Of a stretch of DNA of 64,000 nucleotides, positions 35,078 through 44,254 are shown one piece after another (position 1 is the stretch's first letter; the number at the start of each line of letters is the position of its first letter). This stretch comes from Burkholderiales bacterium (GTDB lineage: Bacteria; Pseudomonadota; Gammaproteobacteria; Burkholderiales; Burkholderiaceae_E): the NCBI GenBank assembly GCA_947487165.1, contig CANKWX010000004.1:1-64000 (forward strand), read 5' to 3'. Under the pieces are notes generated by a model. The model was not told the DNA's origin and made no database searches. It saw only the letters and a program-made list of their open reading frames with translations. A program made the position numbers and the translations under genes.

Positions 35078-36046
35078 TCAGGCCGCGGGTCTGGCGGGCC
35101 GCAAACGCTCATAGCGTGCCAGCCCGGCGATCGAGGCGACGATGATCGCGCCGCCCAGCAGCGTGCTGGGTCGGATCGGGTCGCTGAAGACGATCCAGCC
35201 GATGCCCGCCGCCCAGAGCAGGTCGACGAACTTGACCGACTGGGTGGCCGAGATGTCGGCCGAAGCGAAGGAGCGGGTAAGGCAGTAGTGACCGACGGTT
35301 CCAAGAATGCCGCCGATCAGGGCCATCAGCCATTGCCAGGCCGACAGCCCGGTCCAGACGGCGAGCGCCAGCGGCAGCGACAGCAGCGTAACCAGCAGGG
35401 TCTGCCAGAAGACGATCACCGAGACCGAGTCGTGCCGGGTGAGGACTTTGGTGAGCAGGAAAGAGGCGGCAAAGACCGGTGCCGAGGCCAGCATCAGCAG
35501 GCTGTACCAGCCGCCGCTGCCCGACAGGCCCTGACCGACCACCACCAGCACCCCCATGAATCCGACCGCCACCGACACCCAGCGGGCGGTGCTCATCGGC
35601 TCCTTGAGTACCCAGGCTGCGCCCACCAGCACGAAGAGCGGATTGGTGAAGCTGATCGCGGTCATGTCGGCCAGCGGCAGATGCGGCAGGGCGAGAAACC
35701 ACAGCGACAGGCCGACGGTGTGCAGCATCGCCCGCCACAGCTGGTCTTTCATCGACTCGGGCTGCAATCCGCGCAGGCCGACTCGCCACAGCAGTGGCAA
35801 CAGCGGCAGCATGCCGAAGGCATAGCGCAGGAATTGCCCCTGCATCGGGTGGATTTCGAGGGTGAGGATGCGCAGCGCCGCGTTGGCGACTGAGAAGGAC
35901 AGGCCTGCGCCGAGCGCCCACAGGATGCCGCGGGTGCTGGGGGACAAGCCCGAAGCCTGCCGCCGAACCGCGCGGGCTCTGACCCTGAGTCGATGGATAA
36001 AGCTTGCGGGCCGCGAAGAATCTGCCGCAGGACGCGTTCGGGCCAT
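35078..36046 (-). CDS. EamA/DMT-family transporter (first copy)
   Basis: Inner-membrane carrier of 322 residues with ten predicted helices in two EamA halves (WALGAGLSFSVANAALRI; ISFTNPLFVLVGAAWVLKEP; QSVKFVDLLWAAGIGW). An Arg-rich stretch precedes helix 1. Substrate unknown. The ATG at 36044-36046 is favoured, as the alternative 21 bp upstream lies across a TACAAT hexamer. It ends 2 bp before the RlmN-like start. Confidence 0.85.
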   Translation of the reverse strand: MARTRPAADSSRPASFIHRLRVRARAVRRQASGLSPSTRGILWALGAGLSFSVANAALRILTLEIHPMQGQFLRYAFGMLPLLPLLWRVGLRGLQPESMKDQLWRAMLHTVGLSLWFLALPHLPLADMTAISFTNPLFVLVGAAWVLKEPMSTARWVSVAVGFMGVLVVVGQGLSGSGGWYSLLMLASAPVFAASFLLTKVLTRHDSVSVIVFWQTLLVTLLSLPLALAVWTGLSAWQWLMALIGGILGTVGHYCLTRSFASADISATQSVKFVDLLWAAGIGWIVFSDPIRPSTLLGGAIIVASIAGLARYERLRPARPAA

Positions 36047-36051
36047 CTGCC

Positions 36052-36057
36052 ATTGTA
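36052..36057 (-). promoter_or_regulatory. -10-like TACAAT 5 nt before the first DMT gene
   Basis: On the minus strand the hexamer TACAAT is followed 5 nt later by the chosen ATG, which predicts a leaderless or nearly leaderless mRNA. Confidence 0.4.
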
Positions 36058-36115
36058 TCGTGCGCACCCGCTGGCGATCGGCCGAGGTGATCGCCAGCCG
36101 TGGGTGCAGGGCGCG

Positions 36116-37402
36116 TCAGCGGCGCCGGTTCACGCCGCACCAGCGGGCGATAAAGCGCGCCAGCACCTCGGTACAGGCCATGGTGCTGTCAATCGAGACC
36201 CACTCGTCGATGCCGTGAATCGATTCCCCGATCGGCCCGTAGCAGGTCGCCGGAATCGGCCCATAGAGATTGAAGGTGCGTGCATCGGTCGTGCCGGTGC
36301 TGACGGTGAGCTCAATGTTCTTGCCGGTCACGTCGCGGTGACAGCGGGCCAGCTCGGTGAGGACCGGCTCGCCGGCGTCCATTACGCAGCCTTCCGACTG
36401 AAAACCCTGATAGATCACCCTGTAGTTCACCGAGGCGCGCGAGGGCGAGGCGGCATGCGCTTCGGCCAATCGTGCCTCGACGGCGGCTTTCACCTGCTCG
36501 CGGCTCATGCCCGGATAAAACGACAGGCGGATATCAGCCCGCGCGGTGGTGGCGACCGACGAATGCCACTCGCCGCCCATCAAGCGGCCGAGGTTGAAGT
36601 TGATCGGATGATCATGATGGCACCACAGGGCGTGGCGTTTCGAGGGCTCGTTCCACTCGCGCTCGAGCAGCTTGAGTTCGGCAAAAAGGTTGCGCGCAGC
36701 ATCGATCGCGTTGGTGCCGGTATGGGCCACCATCGCGTGTACTGGCACGCCGGTGACTTCGAGGGTCAGCCACATCACGCCGAGCTGCGCGCGCAGCAGG
36801 CCGTCGCCCGGCTCGGTGATGATCGCCGCATCGGCGTGATAGCCCTGCACCAGGCAGGCGAGCGCACCGTTGCCGGTGCACTCCTCCTCGATCACCGACT
36901 GCAGATAGACCGGCGCAGCCGGCTCAAGGCCGATCGACTGCAGGGCCCGGAATGCGTTGAGCCAGGCGATGATGCCGGCCTTCATGTCGGCTGCGCCACG
37001 TCCGTAGAGCCGGTCGCCCTCGACCCGTGGCGAAAAGGGCGGCGTGGTCCACATCGAGTCGTTGCCGACCGGCACCACATCGATATGCCCGTTGAGAATC
37101 AGCGATCGGCCCTTGACCTCGCTCGGCCGGTGAACGCCCACCACATTCGGGCGGCCGTCATAGGAGATGATCGACGGCGACCATCCCTTGTGCTGTTTGA
37201 GCTTGGCCTCGTCGATGTCGAAGCGCTCGACTGCCAGCCCCATGCTGCCCATGCGGTCGGCCATCCAGTCCTGTGCGCCGGCTTCCGCGCCGAGCAGCGA
37301 GGGCAGGGCGACGAGTTCGGAGAGCATCGACACGGTATCGGTGCGCAGGGCGGCGGTGGCCTGCGCAATATCGTCTTCGACATCCTGTGCCAGTGTCTGC
37401 AT
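36116..37402 (-). CDS. M20-family metallopeptidase (ArgE/DapE type)
   Basis: Zinc hydrolase of 428 residues. Metal-site motifs are NGHIDVVPVG, YGRGAADMKAG and VIEEECTGNGAL, with a dimerisation lid domain in between (VTGVPVHAMVAHTGTNAID). It resembles acetylornithine/succinyl-diaminopimelate deacylases, but subfamily members also cut carbamoyl or peptide bonds. CAGGAG precedes the ATG by 7 nt. It is flanked by two DMT transporters, which suggests uptake or release of its substrate or product. Confidence 0.88.
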   Translation of the reverse strand: MQTLAQDVEDDIAQATAALRTDTVSMLSELVALPSLLGAEAGAQDWMADRMGSMGLAVERFDIDEAKLKQHKGWSPSIISYDGRPNVVGVHRPSEVKGRSLILNGHIDVVPVGNDSMWTTPPFSPRVEGDRLYGRGAADMKAGIIAWLNAFRALQSIGLEPAAPVYLQSVIEEECTGNGALACLVQGYHADAAIITEPGDGLLRAQLGVMWLTLEVTGVPVHAMVAHTGTNAIDAARNLFAELKLLEREWNEPSKRHALWCHHDHPINFNLGRLMGGEWHSSVATTARADIRLSFYPGMSREQVKAAVEARLAEAHAASPSRASVNYRVIYQGFQSEGCVMDAGEPVLTELARCHRDVTGKNIELTVSTGTTDARTFNLYGPIPATCYGPIGESIHGIDEWVSIDSTMACTEVLARFIARWCGVNRRR

Positions 37403-37479
37403 GGTGTGCTCCTGATGGGGTCGCGAAGGTGCTTGAGTGGGGTCTTGAGGGGGCTCGAGGAGGCTTTCGGCCAAGCCGG

Positions 37480-37485
37480 TAGACT
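37480..37485 (+). promoter_or_regulatory. -10-like TAGACT 7 nt before the second DMT gene
   Basis: TAGACT is followed 7 nt later by the ATG of the DMT gene, so the predicted start of transcription falls at the start codon. Confidence 0.4.
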
Positions 37486-37492
37486 AACAAAG

Positions 37493-38389
37493 ATGCCTGC
37501 TTCCGCCCAAGGTCGCGCTGTCGCGCTGATGCTGTCCGCACTCGCTTGTCTGATCCTGCTCGATACCAGCGGGAAATGGCTGGGCATGCGTGGCGTGCCG
37601 GTGGCCGCGATCACCTGGTCGCGGTATTTCGGTCACCTGCTGGTGGTGCTTGCGGTCTTCATGCCAAGCCGCGGACTGTCGATTCTCAAGACGGCCCATC
37701 CCTTGCGCCAGGGCATGCGAGGCCTGCTGATGGTGACAATCACCATGCTCTATTTCGCGGCCCTGAAGACCATGCCGCTTGCCCAGGGCGCGGCGGTCTT
37801 TTTTACCACGCCGATTCTGGTCACCGTCTTTGCCACTGTGTTTCTCGGGGAGCGTCCGGGCTGGCAGACCTGGGCTGCGGTGGCGCTCGGATTCGCCGGT
37901 GTGCTCGTGATCATCCGGCCGGGCAGCGACCTGCCGCTGGCCGGATCGCTGCTGGTGCTGGCGGCGGCCGCGGGCAACGCGGCCTATCAGACGCTGACCC
38001 GTGCACAGGCCCATGCCGATTCGCCCGAGGTGCAGGTGCTCTACAGCGGGCTGGTGGGTGCCGCCATCATGACCCTGGCTGCACCGCTCTGGTGGTCGCC
38101 GGGCTGGTGGGAGATACCCGGCATGCGTGCGCTCGACTGGGCGGTGTTTGGCCTGATCGGTGTGCTTGGTGCCGCCGGGCATCTGCTGCTGGCGCGCGCC
38201 TACCGATTGGCAGCGGCTTCGCGCCTCTCGCCCTGGTCCTATCTGCAGATGCTGCTGTCGATTCCGATCGGCTGGATAGCGTTCGGCAATCTGCCGGATG
38301 CCATTGCGCTGCTCGGCATGGTCATGATCGCCGTGAGCCCCAATCTGACCCTGCTGCGTCAGCGCCGCGCACCAGAGTCTGCAGCCTGA
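37493..38389 (+). CDS. EamA/DMT-family transporter (second copy)
   Basis: Membrane carrier of 298 residues with ten helices (LMLSALACLILLDTSGKWLG; FFTTPILVTVFATVFLGERPG; ARAYRLAAASRLSPWSYLQMLL). It is not a recent copy of the DMT gene 1.5 kb away, since sequences differ throughout. The open frame runs 1.5 kb further upstream on this strand, but that part is antisense to the M20 gene and is not coding. Divergent from the M20 peptidase. Confidence 0.85.
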   Translation: MPASAQGRAVALMLSALACLILLDTSGKWLGMRGVPVAAITWSRYFGHLLVVLAVFMPSRGLSILKTAHPLRQGMRGLLMVTITMLYFAALKTMPLAQGAAVFFTTPILVTVFATVFLGERPGWQTWAAVALGFAGVLVIIRPGSDLPLAGSLLVLAAAAGNAAYQTLTRAQAHADSPEVQVLYSGLVGAAIMTLAAPLWWSPGWWEIPGMRALDWAVFGLIGVLGAAGHLLLARAYRLAAASRLSPWSYLQMLLSIPIGWIAFGNLPDAIALLGMVMIAVSPNLTLLRQRRAPESAA

Positions 38390-38427
38390 GTCGGCGCAAG
38401 GCACGGGCCATCCTCAGCGCCCCGTAC

Positions 38428-39270
38428 TCAGTCGAGTTCGGCCATCGCAGTCGCGTCGAGTTCGCGAACCAATCCGCGTGCGGCCTGCGGCGAGAGGTTG
38501 AGCAATTCGCCGACCGCAGTGAAGTCGTCCGGCAACGCGGCATTGCGCCAGCCGCTCTGGCTGTGACGGGCCAGCGCTGTGGCCAGCATGACATTACGCA
38601 CCCGGGTCACCGCAGCGTTGTGGTCATCGGTCAGCTGCTGGAGCAGTTCGGGCAAACGCCAGTCCTTCATCAGGGCCTGCTCGAGATCGGCCAGCTCGAT
38701 ATTGAGCACCTCGCGCTGAACCTTCGCTGATCGCAGCGTGGGGTCGGCAGCTTGCCGGCGCGCGATGTCCAGCGCCAGGTCGGGCGCATGACACCACAGC
38801 AAAGCCTCGGCGAAGTCGTGCAGCAAGGCGGCTTCCTGAATGATTTCGGCATCGGTGTCCTGCCGGCAGATCGCAAACCCGAGTGCAAAGCGTGCCGCGC
38901 GATGCGAGCGGCGCAGCACGCGCTCGAGTCCTTCAATGGCGCCTGGAAAGGCGCTCAGGCGGGTTTCAACGGTTTCCTGCTTGCCGAAGGTTCGAAAGAA
39001 GGCGGTGATGCCCATCATCAGGATGGCGCCGGTCACCGTCTCGGTGTCGGTCACCACCCGTGCCGGGCGGTGGCGCGCCACATGGGCCAGCACCTTGAGT
39101 GACATCAGAGGATCGTCGAGCACCACTTCGGCGATATCGCGAGCGGCGATGTCGTCTTCGTTTTCGTGCATGGCCTCGATAGCGATCGCCGTCTGGGCAA
39201 GCACCGGGATATCGGCGTCATGAATCGCCTCGATCCAGGACTCCAGCGTTGTGGGCGCAATCGTCAACAT
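38428..39270 (-). CDS. HDOD-domain protein
   Basis: Predicted signalling protein of 280 residues with an HDOD domain: DIPVLAQTAIAIEAM, then DIAEVVLDDPLMSLKVL, ILMMGITAFFRTF and AALLHDFAEALLWCHAP. HDOD proteins are HD-related but usually lack full metal-site residues; here one HD pair is kept in LLHDFAE. It may relay cyclic-dinucleotide or stress signals. AGGAG lies 5 nt before the ATG. Monocistronic. Confidence 0.85.
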   Translation of the reverse strand: MLTIAPTTLESWIEAIHDADIPVLAQTAIAIEAMHENEDDIAARDIAEVVLDDPLMSLKVLAHVARHRPARVVTDTETVTGAILMMGITAFFRTFGKQETVETRLSAFPGAIEGLERVLRRSHRAARFALGFAICRQDTDAEIIQEAALLHDFAEALLWCHAPDLALDIARRQAADPTLRSAKVQREVLNIELADLEQALMKDWRLPELLQQLTDDHNAAVTRVRNVMLATALARHSQSGWRNAALPDDFTAVGELLNLSPQAARGLVRELDATAMAELD

Positions 39271-39398
39271 GGTGTCTCCTGCGGAAATCCGCCTGAAATC
39301 GTTATCGGCCGTTTAATCAGGGACTTGAGCTGTGGACTTGACCCATCGCCGTGAGCCTGGCAGTCGATCGCGCTGCCCGCACCCCCGCCCGACCGATG

Positions 39399-40430
39399 TT
39401 ACGCAGCGGTGAGCGAGCGCAGCGGCCAGCGCGGCCGGACATCGATCGCACCGGCCTGCGGCAGTGCAGCACCGGCTCGCATCAGCACCTGCAGGCGCAG
39501 CGAGCCGGCAAAGGCAATCATCGCGCCGTTGTCGGTGCACAACGCGGGTTCGGGGCAATGCACCTGCAGGTCATGCCGCAGGGCTGCATCGGCAAGGCGC
39601 TCGCGCAGGCGCCGATTGGCGCTCACACCGCCGGCGATCACAAGCGTTCTCAGCCCGGTCTGGCGAAGTGCGGCCAGCGACTTGGCCACCAGCACCTCCA
39701 CGATAGCGGCCTGCGCTTCGCAGGCCAGATCGGCGCGGGCCTGATCGTCGGGCAGTCCGCGGGCGATGCGGGTGGCAACCGCGGTCTTGAGACCCGAGAA
39801 ACTGAAGTCCAGATCGCCCGAGTGCAGTTTTGGGCGCGGCAGGTCGAAGCGGCCGGCCTTGCCGTGTTCGGCCAGTGCCGCCAGCGCCGGGCCGCCGGGG
39901 TAGCCCAGACCAAGAAGCTTGGCGCTCTTGTCGAATGCTTCGCCGGCAGCGTCGTCGACCGATTCGCCCAGCAGCGTGTATCGGCCGATGCCCTCGACTT
40001 GCATCAGTTGGGTGTGTCCGCCCGAGACCAGCAGGGCGACGAAGGGAAAGGCCGGCGGGTCGGCCGACAGCATCGGTGACAGCAGATGGCCTTCGAGGTG
40101 ATGCACGCCAAGCACCGGTTTGCCCAATGCATAGCCCAGCGCCTGGGCTACCGCCGCCCCGACCAGCAGGGCGCCGGCCAGCCCGGGGCCTTCGGTAAAG
40201 GCGATCGCGTCGATCGCCGATTTGGCCAGTCCGGCCTGATCGAGCACCTGTCGGGTGAGTGGCAGGAGCCGGCGGATGTGATCGCGTGAGGCCAGCTCGG
40301 GGACCACGCCGCCGAAGCGCTCGTGCATCGCGACCTGGGAGTGCAGCGCCTGCGACAGCAGTCCGCGCTCGCTGTCGTAGAGCGCCACGCCGGTTTCGTC
40401 GCAGGAGGTTTCGATACCGAGCGTCAGCAT
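39399..40430 (-). CDS. tsaD: tRNA N6-adenosine threonylcarbamoyltransferase
   Basis: Catalytic subunit of t6A37 synthesis, working with TsaB, TsaC and TsaE (tsaE is at 22.0 kb). The N-terminus [19 protein letters not shown], the iron-binding HHLEGH motif, [10 protein letters not shown] and the ASNK-fold motif [13 protein letters not shown] are all present; 343 residues is normal. A TAAACT hexamer lies exactly 6 nt before the ATG. Confidence 0.96.
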   Translation of the reverse strand: MLTLGIETSCDETGVALYDSERGLLSQALHSQVAMHERFGGVVPELASRDHIRRLLPLTRQVLDQAGLAKSAIDAIAFTEGPGLAGALLVGAAVAQALGYALGKPVLGVHHLEGHLLSPMLSADPPAFPFVALLVSGGHTQLMQVEGIGRYTLLGESVDDAAGEAFDKSAKLLGLGYPGGPALAALAEHGKAGRFDLPRPKLHSGDLDFSFSGLKTAVATRIARGLPDDQARADLACEAQAAIVEVLVAKSLAALRQTGLRTLVIAGGVSANRRLRERLADAALRHDLQVHCPEPALCTDNGAMIAFAGSLRLQVLMRAGAALPQAGAIDVRPRWPLRSLTAA

Positions 40431-40436
40431 CGGGCG

Positions 40437-40442
40437 AGTTTA
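40437..40442 (-). promoter_or_regulatory. -10-like TAAACT 6 nt before tsaD
   Basis: Read on the minus strand, TAAACT is separated from the tsaD ATG by 6 nt, which fits a leaderless transcript. Confidence 0.45.
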
Positions 40443-40464
40443 GCAAGGGCGGTCGTATTGGCCG

Positions 40465-40589
40465 ACCTCCAGGTGACCGTCCTGGCTGCCGGCGTCATCG
40501 AATGCACCGGTGAGCCCAGCCTCAGCGCGGTGCATGCTGCACTTTCATGCGGCATTGGCTGCGGATCGTGCGCGGCGAAGGTCAAATGA
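40465..40589 (+). pseudogene. Remnant of a BFD-like [2Fe-2S] domain (possible nitrate reductase C-terminus)
   Basis: The frame reads VTVLAAGVIECTGEPS, SAVHAALSCGIGCGSCAAKVK and then stops. The CGIGCGSC ending resembles the CGTNCGSC-type end of the BFD-like ferredoxin domain that closes assimilatory nitrate reductases (NasA). No start or upstream domain is present, since the sequence before it is the tsaD promoter region. From memory, nitrate/nitrite assimilation genes often neighbour ybiB in Burkholderiales, so this may be a deletion scar. Tentative: only about 35 residues carry the similarity. Confidence 0.35.
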
Positions 40590-40719
40590 CGGACCATCGT
40601 CGAGTCACCCTCCTGCACCAACGGTTGGCGTCGTTGTTGCTATCCAACACCAGTGCGCTGCAATCGTGCGGTCAGCCCGGCACGGTGCTTGCAACAGACC
40701 TCGCAGACGAGGAGGTCCC

Positions 40720-41721
40720 ATGGATGCCCAGCGCTTCATCAAGGAAATCGGCCGCGGTGGCGAGGGCGCCCGCAGTCTGTCTTACGACACGGCAATGCAG
40801 ATGTTCGAGTCATTGTTCGAAGGACGCTTCGACGACGTCGAGCTTGGCGCGATCCTGATCGCCTTGCGCATGAAGGGCGAGTCGCTCGATGAAGTTCGGG
40901 CGGCGCTCGATGTGCTCGAGCCAAGGCTCAATCGCCTGCCGGTCGATCTGTCGCGCCCGTGTGTGTCGATTCCGAGCTACAACGGCGCCCGCCACACCCC
41001 CAACCTGGTGCCTTTGCTGGCCTGTCTTCTGGCGGATGCCGGCGTTCAGGTGGTCGTGCACGGAGGGGCTGGCGACAAAAGCCGGACGACGACCGCCGAG
41101 ATCATGTCAGCCATGGGACTGGGTGCGGTGCGCGGTATCGGGCAGGCGGTCGATGTCATCGGTCGTGGGGTGCCGGCCTTCGTGCCGGTCGAGCTGCTGT
41201 CGCCGCCGCTGGCCGGACTGCTTGGCTTGCGCGCCCGACTCGGCGTTCGCAACATCGGCCATACGCTGGCCAAACTCATGAACCCGACCCTCGCGCCCGA
41301 CTGCCTGCGGATGGCGAGCTTCACTCATCCCGAATTCAACCGGCTGCAGCACGACTACTTCACTGGCAGTAAAAGACCCGCCATGCTGATGCGCGGCACT
41401 GAAGGTGAGGTGGTTGCCAGCACGCGTCGAGCCGCTCAGATCGATTGGGTTCACGACGGTGAGTGCGAGGTGGCCGTCTTCGCACAGTCAATCGCAGGCA
41501 GCGGACTGCCGGCGCTGCCCGATGCGGCCGATGGGTGTGCGACGGCACGCTGGATCCAGTCGGCACTCGCCGGCGAGCGGCCGGTGCCGCAGGCCATCGA
41601 CCAGCAGGTCGGCGCAGTGCTTGTCGCGCTCGGGATTCGGTCTGCCCGCCACACCCCGCTATCATCTGACGCTTTCGATCAGGCCTTCGGGTCAGCGAAG
41701 GCTCATGGCGCAACAATTTGA
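40720..41721 (+). CDS. ybiB: YbiB-family protein (TrpD2-like, phosphoribosyltransferase fold)
   Basis: Protein of 333 residues with the anthranilate phosphoribosyltransferase fold (RFIKEIGRGGEGARSLSYDTA; ALRMKGESLDEVRAAL; VHGGAGDKSRTTTAEI; RNIGHTLAKLMNP). E. coli YbiB binds nucleic acid without sequence preference and is not a tryptophan enzyme. GGAGG lies 4 nt before the ATG. Its last 17 bp overlap the next gene in another frame. Confidence 0.9.
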   Translation: MDAQRFIKEIGRGGEGARSLSYDTAMQMFESLFEGRFDDVELGAILIALRMKGESLDEVRAALDVLEPRLNRLPVDLSRPCVSIPSYNGARHTPNLVPLLACLLADAGVQVVVHGGAGDKSRTTTAEIMSAMGLGAVRGIGQAVDVIGRGVPAFVPVELLSPPLAGLLGLRARLGVRNIGHTLAKLMNPTLAPDCLRMASFTHPEFNRLQHDYFTGSKRPAMLMRGTEGEVVASTRRAAQIDWVHDGECEVAVFAQSIAGSGLPALPDAADGCATARWIQSALAGERPVPQAIDQQVGAVLVALGIRSARHTPLSSDAFDQAFGSAKAHGATI

Positions 41722-43042
41722 CGCGGTCATCGTCGGTGCGGGTGCCGCCGGGCTGTTTTGCGCCGGCGTCGCGGCCCAGCTCGGCCTGCGGGTCGCCCTG
41801 ATCGACCACTCGGCGCGCCTTGCCGAGAAGATTCGCATTTCAGGGGGCGGTCGCTGCAATTTCACCAATCTGCAGGCTGATCTGCCTGAGCGCTTCCTGT
41901 CGGAAGATCCGCGTTTTGCACGCCATGCCCTGCGGGCTTATCGGCCGGCACAGTTCATGGCGCTGCTCAAATCGCATGGCGTCTCATGGCACGAGAAGCA
42001 TCGCGGGCAGCTCTTTTGCGACGACTCCTCCGAGCGGGTGATCGATGTCCTGCGCAGCGAGTGCGAGCGCGGCGGCGTCCAGTGGTTTCGTCCCTGTGCG
42101 GTCCACGAGGTGGTGCGACTGTCCGCTGGGCCCGCCGATGCGGCCCACGATGCACCCCGATCGTCCGATGCCTCGACCGATACCGGTCGCCGCGTGCGCT
42201 TTGCCTTGCAGACCGATGCCGGTGAGATTCGCTGCGCCTCGCTGGTGGTGGCCACCGGCGGCTTGTCGATTCCGCAGATCGGTGCCACCGACTGGGCCTT
42301 TCGGCTGGCGCGACAGTTTGACCTGAAGGTGGTCGAGCCGCGTGCCGCGCTGGTGCCGCTGACCTTCACCGCCCAGGGCTGGCAGCCGTTTGCAGGTCTG
42401 GCCGGTCTCGCCCTGGAGGTTGATCTCGCGGTGCCGGGGCAGCGCGACGCACCACGCTTTGCCGAAGACCTGCTTTTTACGCACCGCGGTCTGTCGGGTC
42501 CGGCGGTGCTGCAGGTGTCGAGTTATTGGCGCAGCGGCGAGCCGCTGTCGATCAATCTCGCGCCCGACCAGGCCATTGCCGACCGGCTGCTCGAGGCGCG
42601 CGAAGGTACCCGCCAGCAACTCGGCACCGCGCTGGCCACGATCGTGCCGAAGCGCCTGGCGCAGGCCTGGCTGTCGCAGGCCGACCTCGGCACGACCGGA
42701 CCCCTGGCCGGACTCGCGCGACCGCTGTCTGAGCGGCGTCTGGCCGAGCTCGGTAACAGGGCATTGCAGGCTCTGGCGGCGGCCTTTCACGACTGGCGTG
42801 TGCTGCCGGCCGGCACCGAGGGCTATCGCAAGGCCGAAGTCACCGCCGGTGGCGTGGCCACTGCCGAGCTCGACCCGAGAACCCTGCAGGTCAACCGGAT
42901 ACCCGGGTTGCACTTCATCGGCGAGTCGGTGGATGTGACCGGCTGGCTGGGCGGCTACAACTTTCAGTGGGCCTGGGCGAGCGGTTATTGCGCAGCCCGG
43001 GCAATGGCAGCGGGCGCCACCGGCGCCGCCGGCCCCCTTTAA
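41705..43042 (+). CDS. HI0933-family (YhiN-like) flavoprotein
   Basis: FAD-binding oxidoreductase of 445 residues. The N-terminal Rossmann motif is DAVIVGAGAAGLFCAGVAA. The family tag GGGRCNFTN follows near residue 50, and the C-terminal FAD loop is GESVDVTGWLGGYNFQWAWASG. The role of the family is unsettled. It overlaps ybiB by 17 bp, so the two are co-translated. It ends in a 4-bp convergent overlap with the AAA+ gene. Confidence 0.9.
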   Translation: MAQQFDAVIVGAGAAGLFCAGVAAQLGLRVALIDHSARLAEKIRISGGGRCNFTNLQADLPERFLSEDPRFARHALRAYRPAQFMALLKSHGVSWHEKHRGQLFCDDSSERVIDVLRSECERGGVQWFRPCAVHEVVRLSAGPADAAHDAPRSSDASTDTGRRVRFALQTDAGEIRCASLVVATGGLSIPQIGATDWAFRLARQFDLKVVEPRAALVPLTFTAQGWQPFAGLAGLALEVDLAVPGQRDAPRFAEDLLFTHRGLSGPAVLQVSSYWRSGEPLSINLAPDQAIADRLLEAREGTRQQLGTALATIVPKRLAQAWLSQADLGTTGPLAGLARPLSERRLAELGNRALQALAAAFHDWRVLPAGTEGYRKAEVTAGGVATAELDPRTLQVNRIPGLHFIGESVDVTGWLGGYNFQWAWASGYCAARAMAAGATGAAGPL

Positions 43043-44025
43043 AAGCCCATCCTCGGCCGCCTCGCATTGCGCCCGGCCAGGTCGTCGGGTGAAATCTCGT
43101 CCCGTGATTCGAGTCGAGCATTGCCGAAGGCGCTGACCAGTTCGCGTCGCATTTCGCGCGGCGCAATCGCCGACAGCCGTTCGAGCACTGCTGCCGACGG
43201 TGTTTCGGGAAAGGCGCGCCCCCAGTGGTGCGACTCCCGGATGTCGCTGTAGATCGAGGACGCGATCCGTCGCGCGCCGCTGGCGTCGGGCGGCTCGATC
43301 TCATACACATTCATCCGGTTGAGGATCGGCTCGGGGATTCGAGAGGCTTCGTTTGCGGTAGCGATCCAGACGATGTCGGAGCAGTTCAGCGGGATATCGG
43401 CGAATTCGTCGGTGAAGCTGCGAGCGGTATCGTGCTCAAGGAGCGAGTACAGCGCGCCAAGCGGGTCGTAGTGGCTCTCGCCCGACGCCTTGTCGATTTC
43501 GTCGATCACGATCACCGGATTGGCATAGTCGCCATGCACCAGGGTGTCGAAAACCTTGCCCGTGCGCGAGTTTCGCCATTGCGACGAGGCGCCCGACAGC
43601 ACCCAGCCCGCGGTGAGCGAGCTCATCGAGACAAATCCGTAGCCGGTGCCCAGCAGTTGCGACAGGCGTCTGGCAAAGTGGGTTTTGCCGATGCCCGGTG
43701 CGCCCAGCAGCAGCATCGGCGAGACTTCGAGGGGGTCGTCGCTCGCCATGCAAAGCGCCAGTTGCTTGCGCAGGTCGTGCAGGACGTCGCTGAAATTCGG
43801 CAGCTCACGCTCGAGCTCATCGAAATCCGGCATCCTGCCCGGCTTGACGCTGAAACGTTCGCCCCCCACCCTGAGCATCTTCTCGTAGGTTGTGCGAAGT
43901 CCTTCATTGGCGCCTGGCGGGAGTTCTTCCAGAGCGGTCTCGACGGTCTGGGTCGAATAGATCTGCTTGAAACCGGCGACCGAAAACGGTGATCCGCCTG
44001 ATGGAAGCGTCAGAGGGTTGTGCAT
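43039..44025 (-). CDS. Stand-alone AAA+ ATPase related to the Lon ATPase module
   Basis: ATPase of 328 residues. Walker A GAPGIGKTHFARRL, Walker B PVIVIDEIDKAS, a sensor 1 region (IVWIATANEASRI) and an arginine-finger segment (PILNRMNVYEIE) are complete. The order resembles the ATPase core of Lon, but there is no Lon N-domain and no Ser-Lys protease domain. About 110 residues of unassigned sequence precede the ATPase. ATG at 44023-44025 is favoured because GGGAGG sits 6 nt upstream. Likely a chaperone or remodelling ATPase with an unknown partner. Confidence 0.82.
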   Translation of the reverse strand: MHNPLTLPSGGSPFSVAGFKQIYSTQTVETALEELPPGANEGLRTTYEKMLRVGGERFSVKPGRMPDFDELERELPNFSDVLHDLRKQLALCMASDDPLEVSPMLLLGAPGIGKTHFARRLSQLLGTGYGFVSMSSLTAGWVLSGASSQWRNSRTGKVFDTLVHGDYANPVIVIDEIDKASGESHYDPLGALYSLLEHDTARSFTDEFADIPLNCSDIVWIATANEASRIPEPILNRMNVYEIEPPDASGARRIASSIYSDIRESHHWGRAFPETPSAAVLERLSAIAPREMRRELVSAFGNARLESRDEISPDDLAGRNARRPRMGF

Positions 44026-44185
44026 CGACATCCTCCCGAATAGAAACAAAAAAGACACGATTCATTCTGTGCCCAGATGGGTGTCGCAATCAACTATCGT
44101 GCCAGGCCATCTGTCGGAGACCGGCGGTGAGCGACTGGGCCTGCTTCCGGGGCTGGTAATTCGGTCCGCGCGCTGCTAAACTGGC

Positions 44186-44211
44186 GGGCTAAGCTGACGG
44201 GCTAAGCTGAC
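44186..44211 (+). repeat. Two perfect 13-bp direct repeats upstream of rpsU
   Basis: The unit GGGCTAAGCTGAC occurs at 44186-44198 and 44199-44211. A related CTAAACTGG precedes it. It lies just downstream of the candidate -10, so it would be within the mRNA leader. Confidence 0.85.
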
Positions 44212-44254
44212 GGCAGCAAAAAGGCATCAAAAAGCAAGGCACGTCAGAAAGACA

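Noticed and set aside
35993-37490. Long plus-strand open frame continuing upstream of the second DMT gene
   Set aside because: It is antisense to the M20 peptidase, whose zinc motifs are intact, and its composition is the His/Arg/Gly-rich pattern of a shadow frame.
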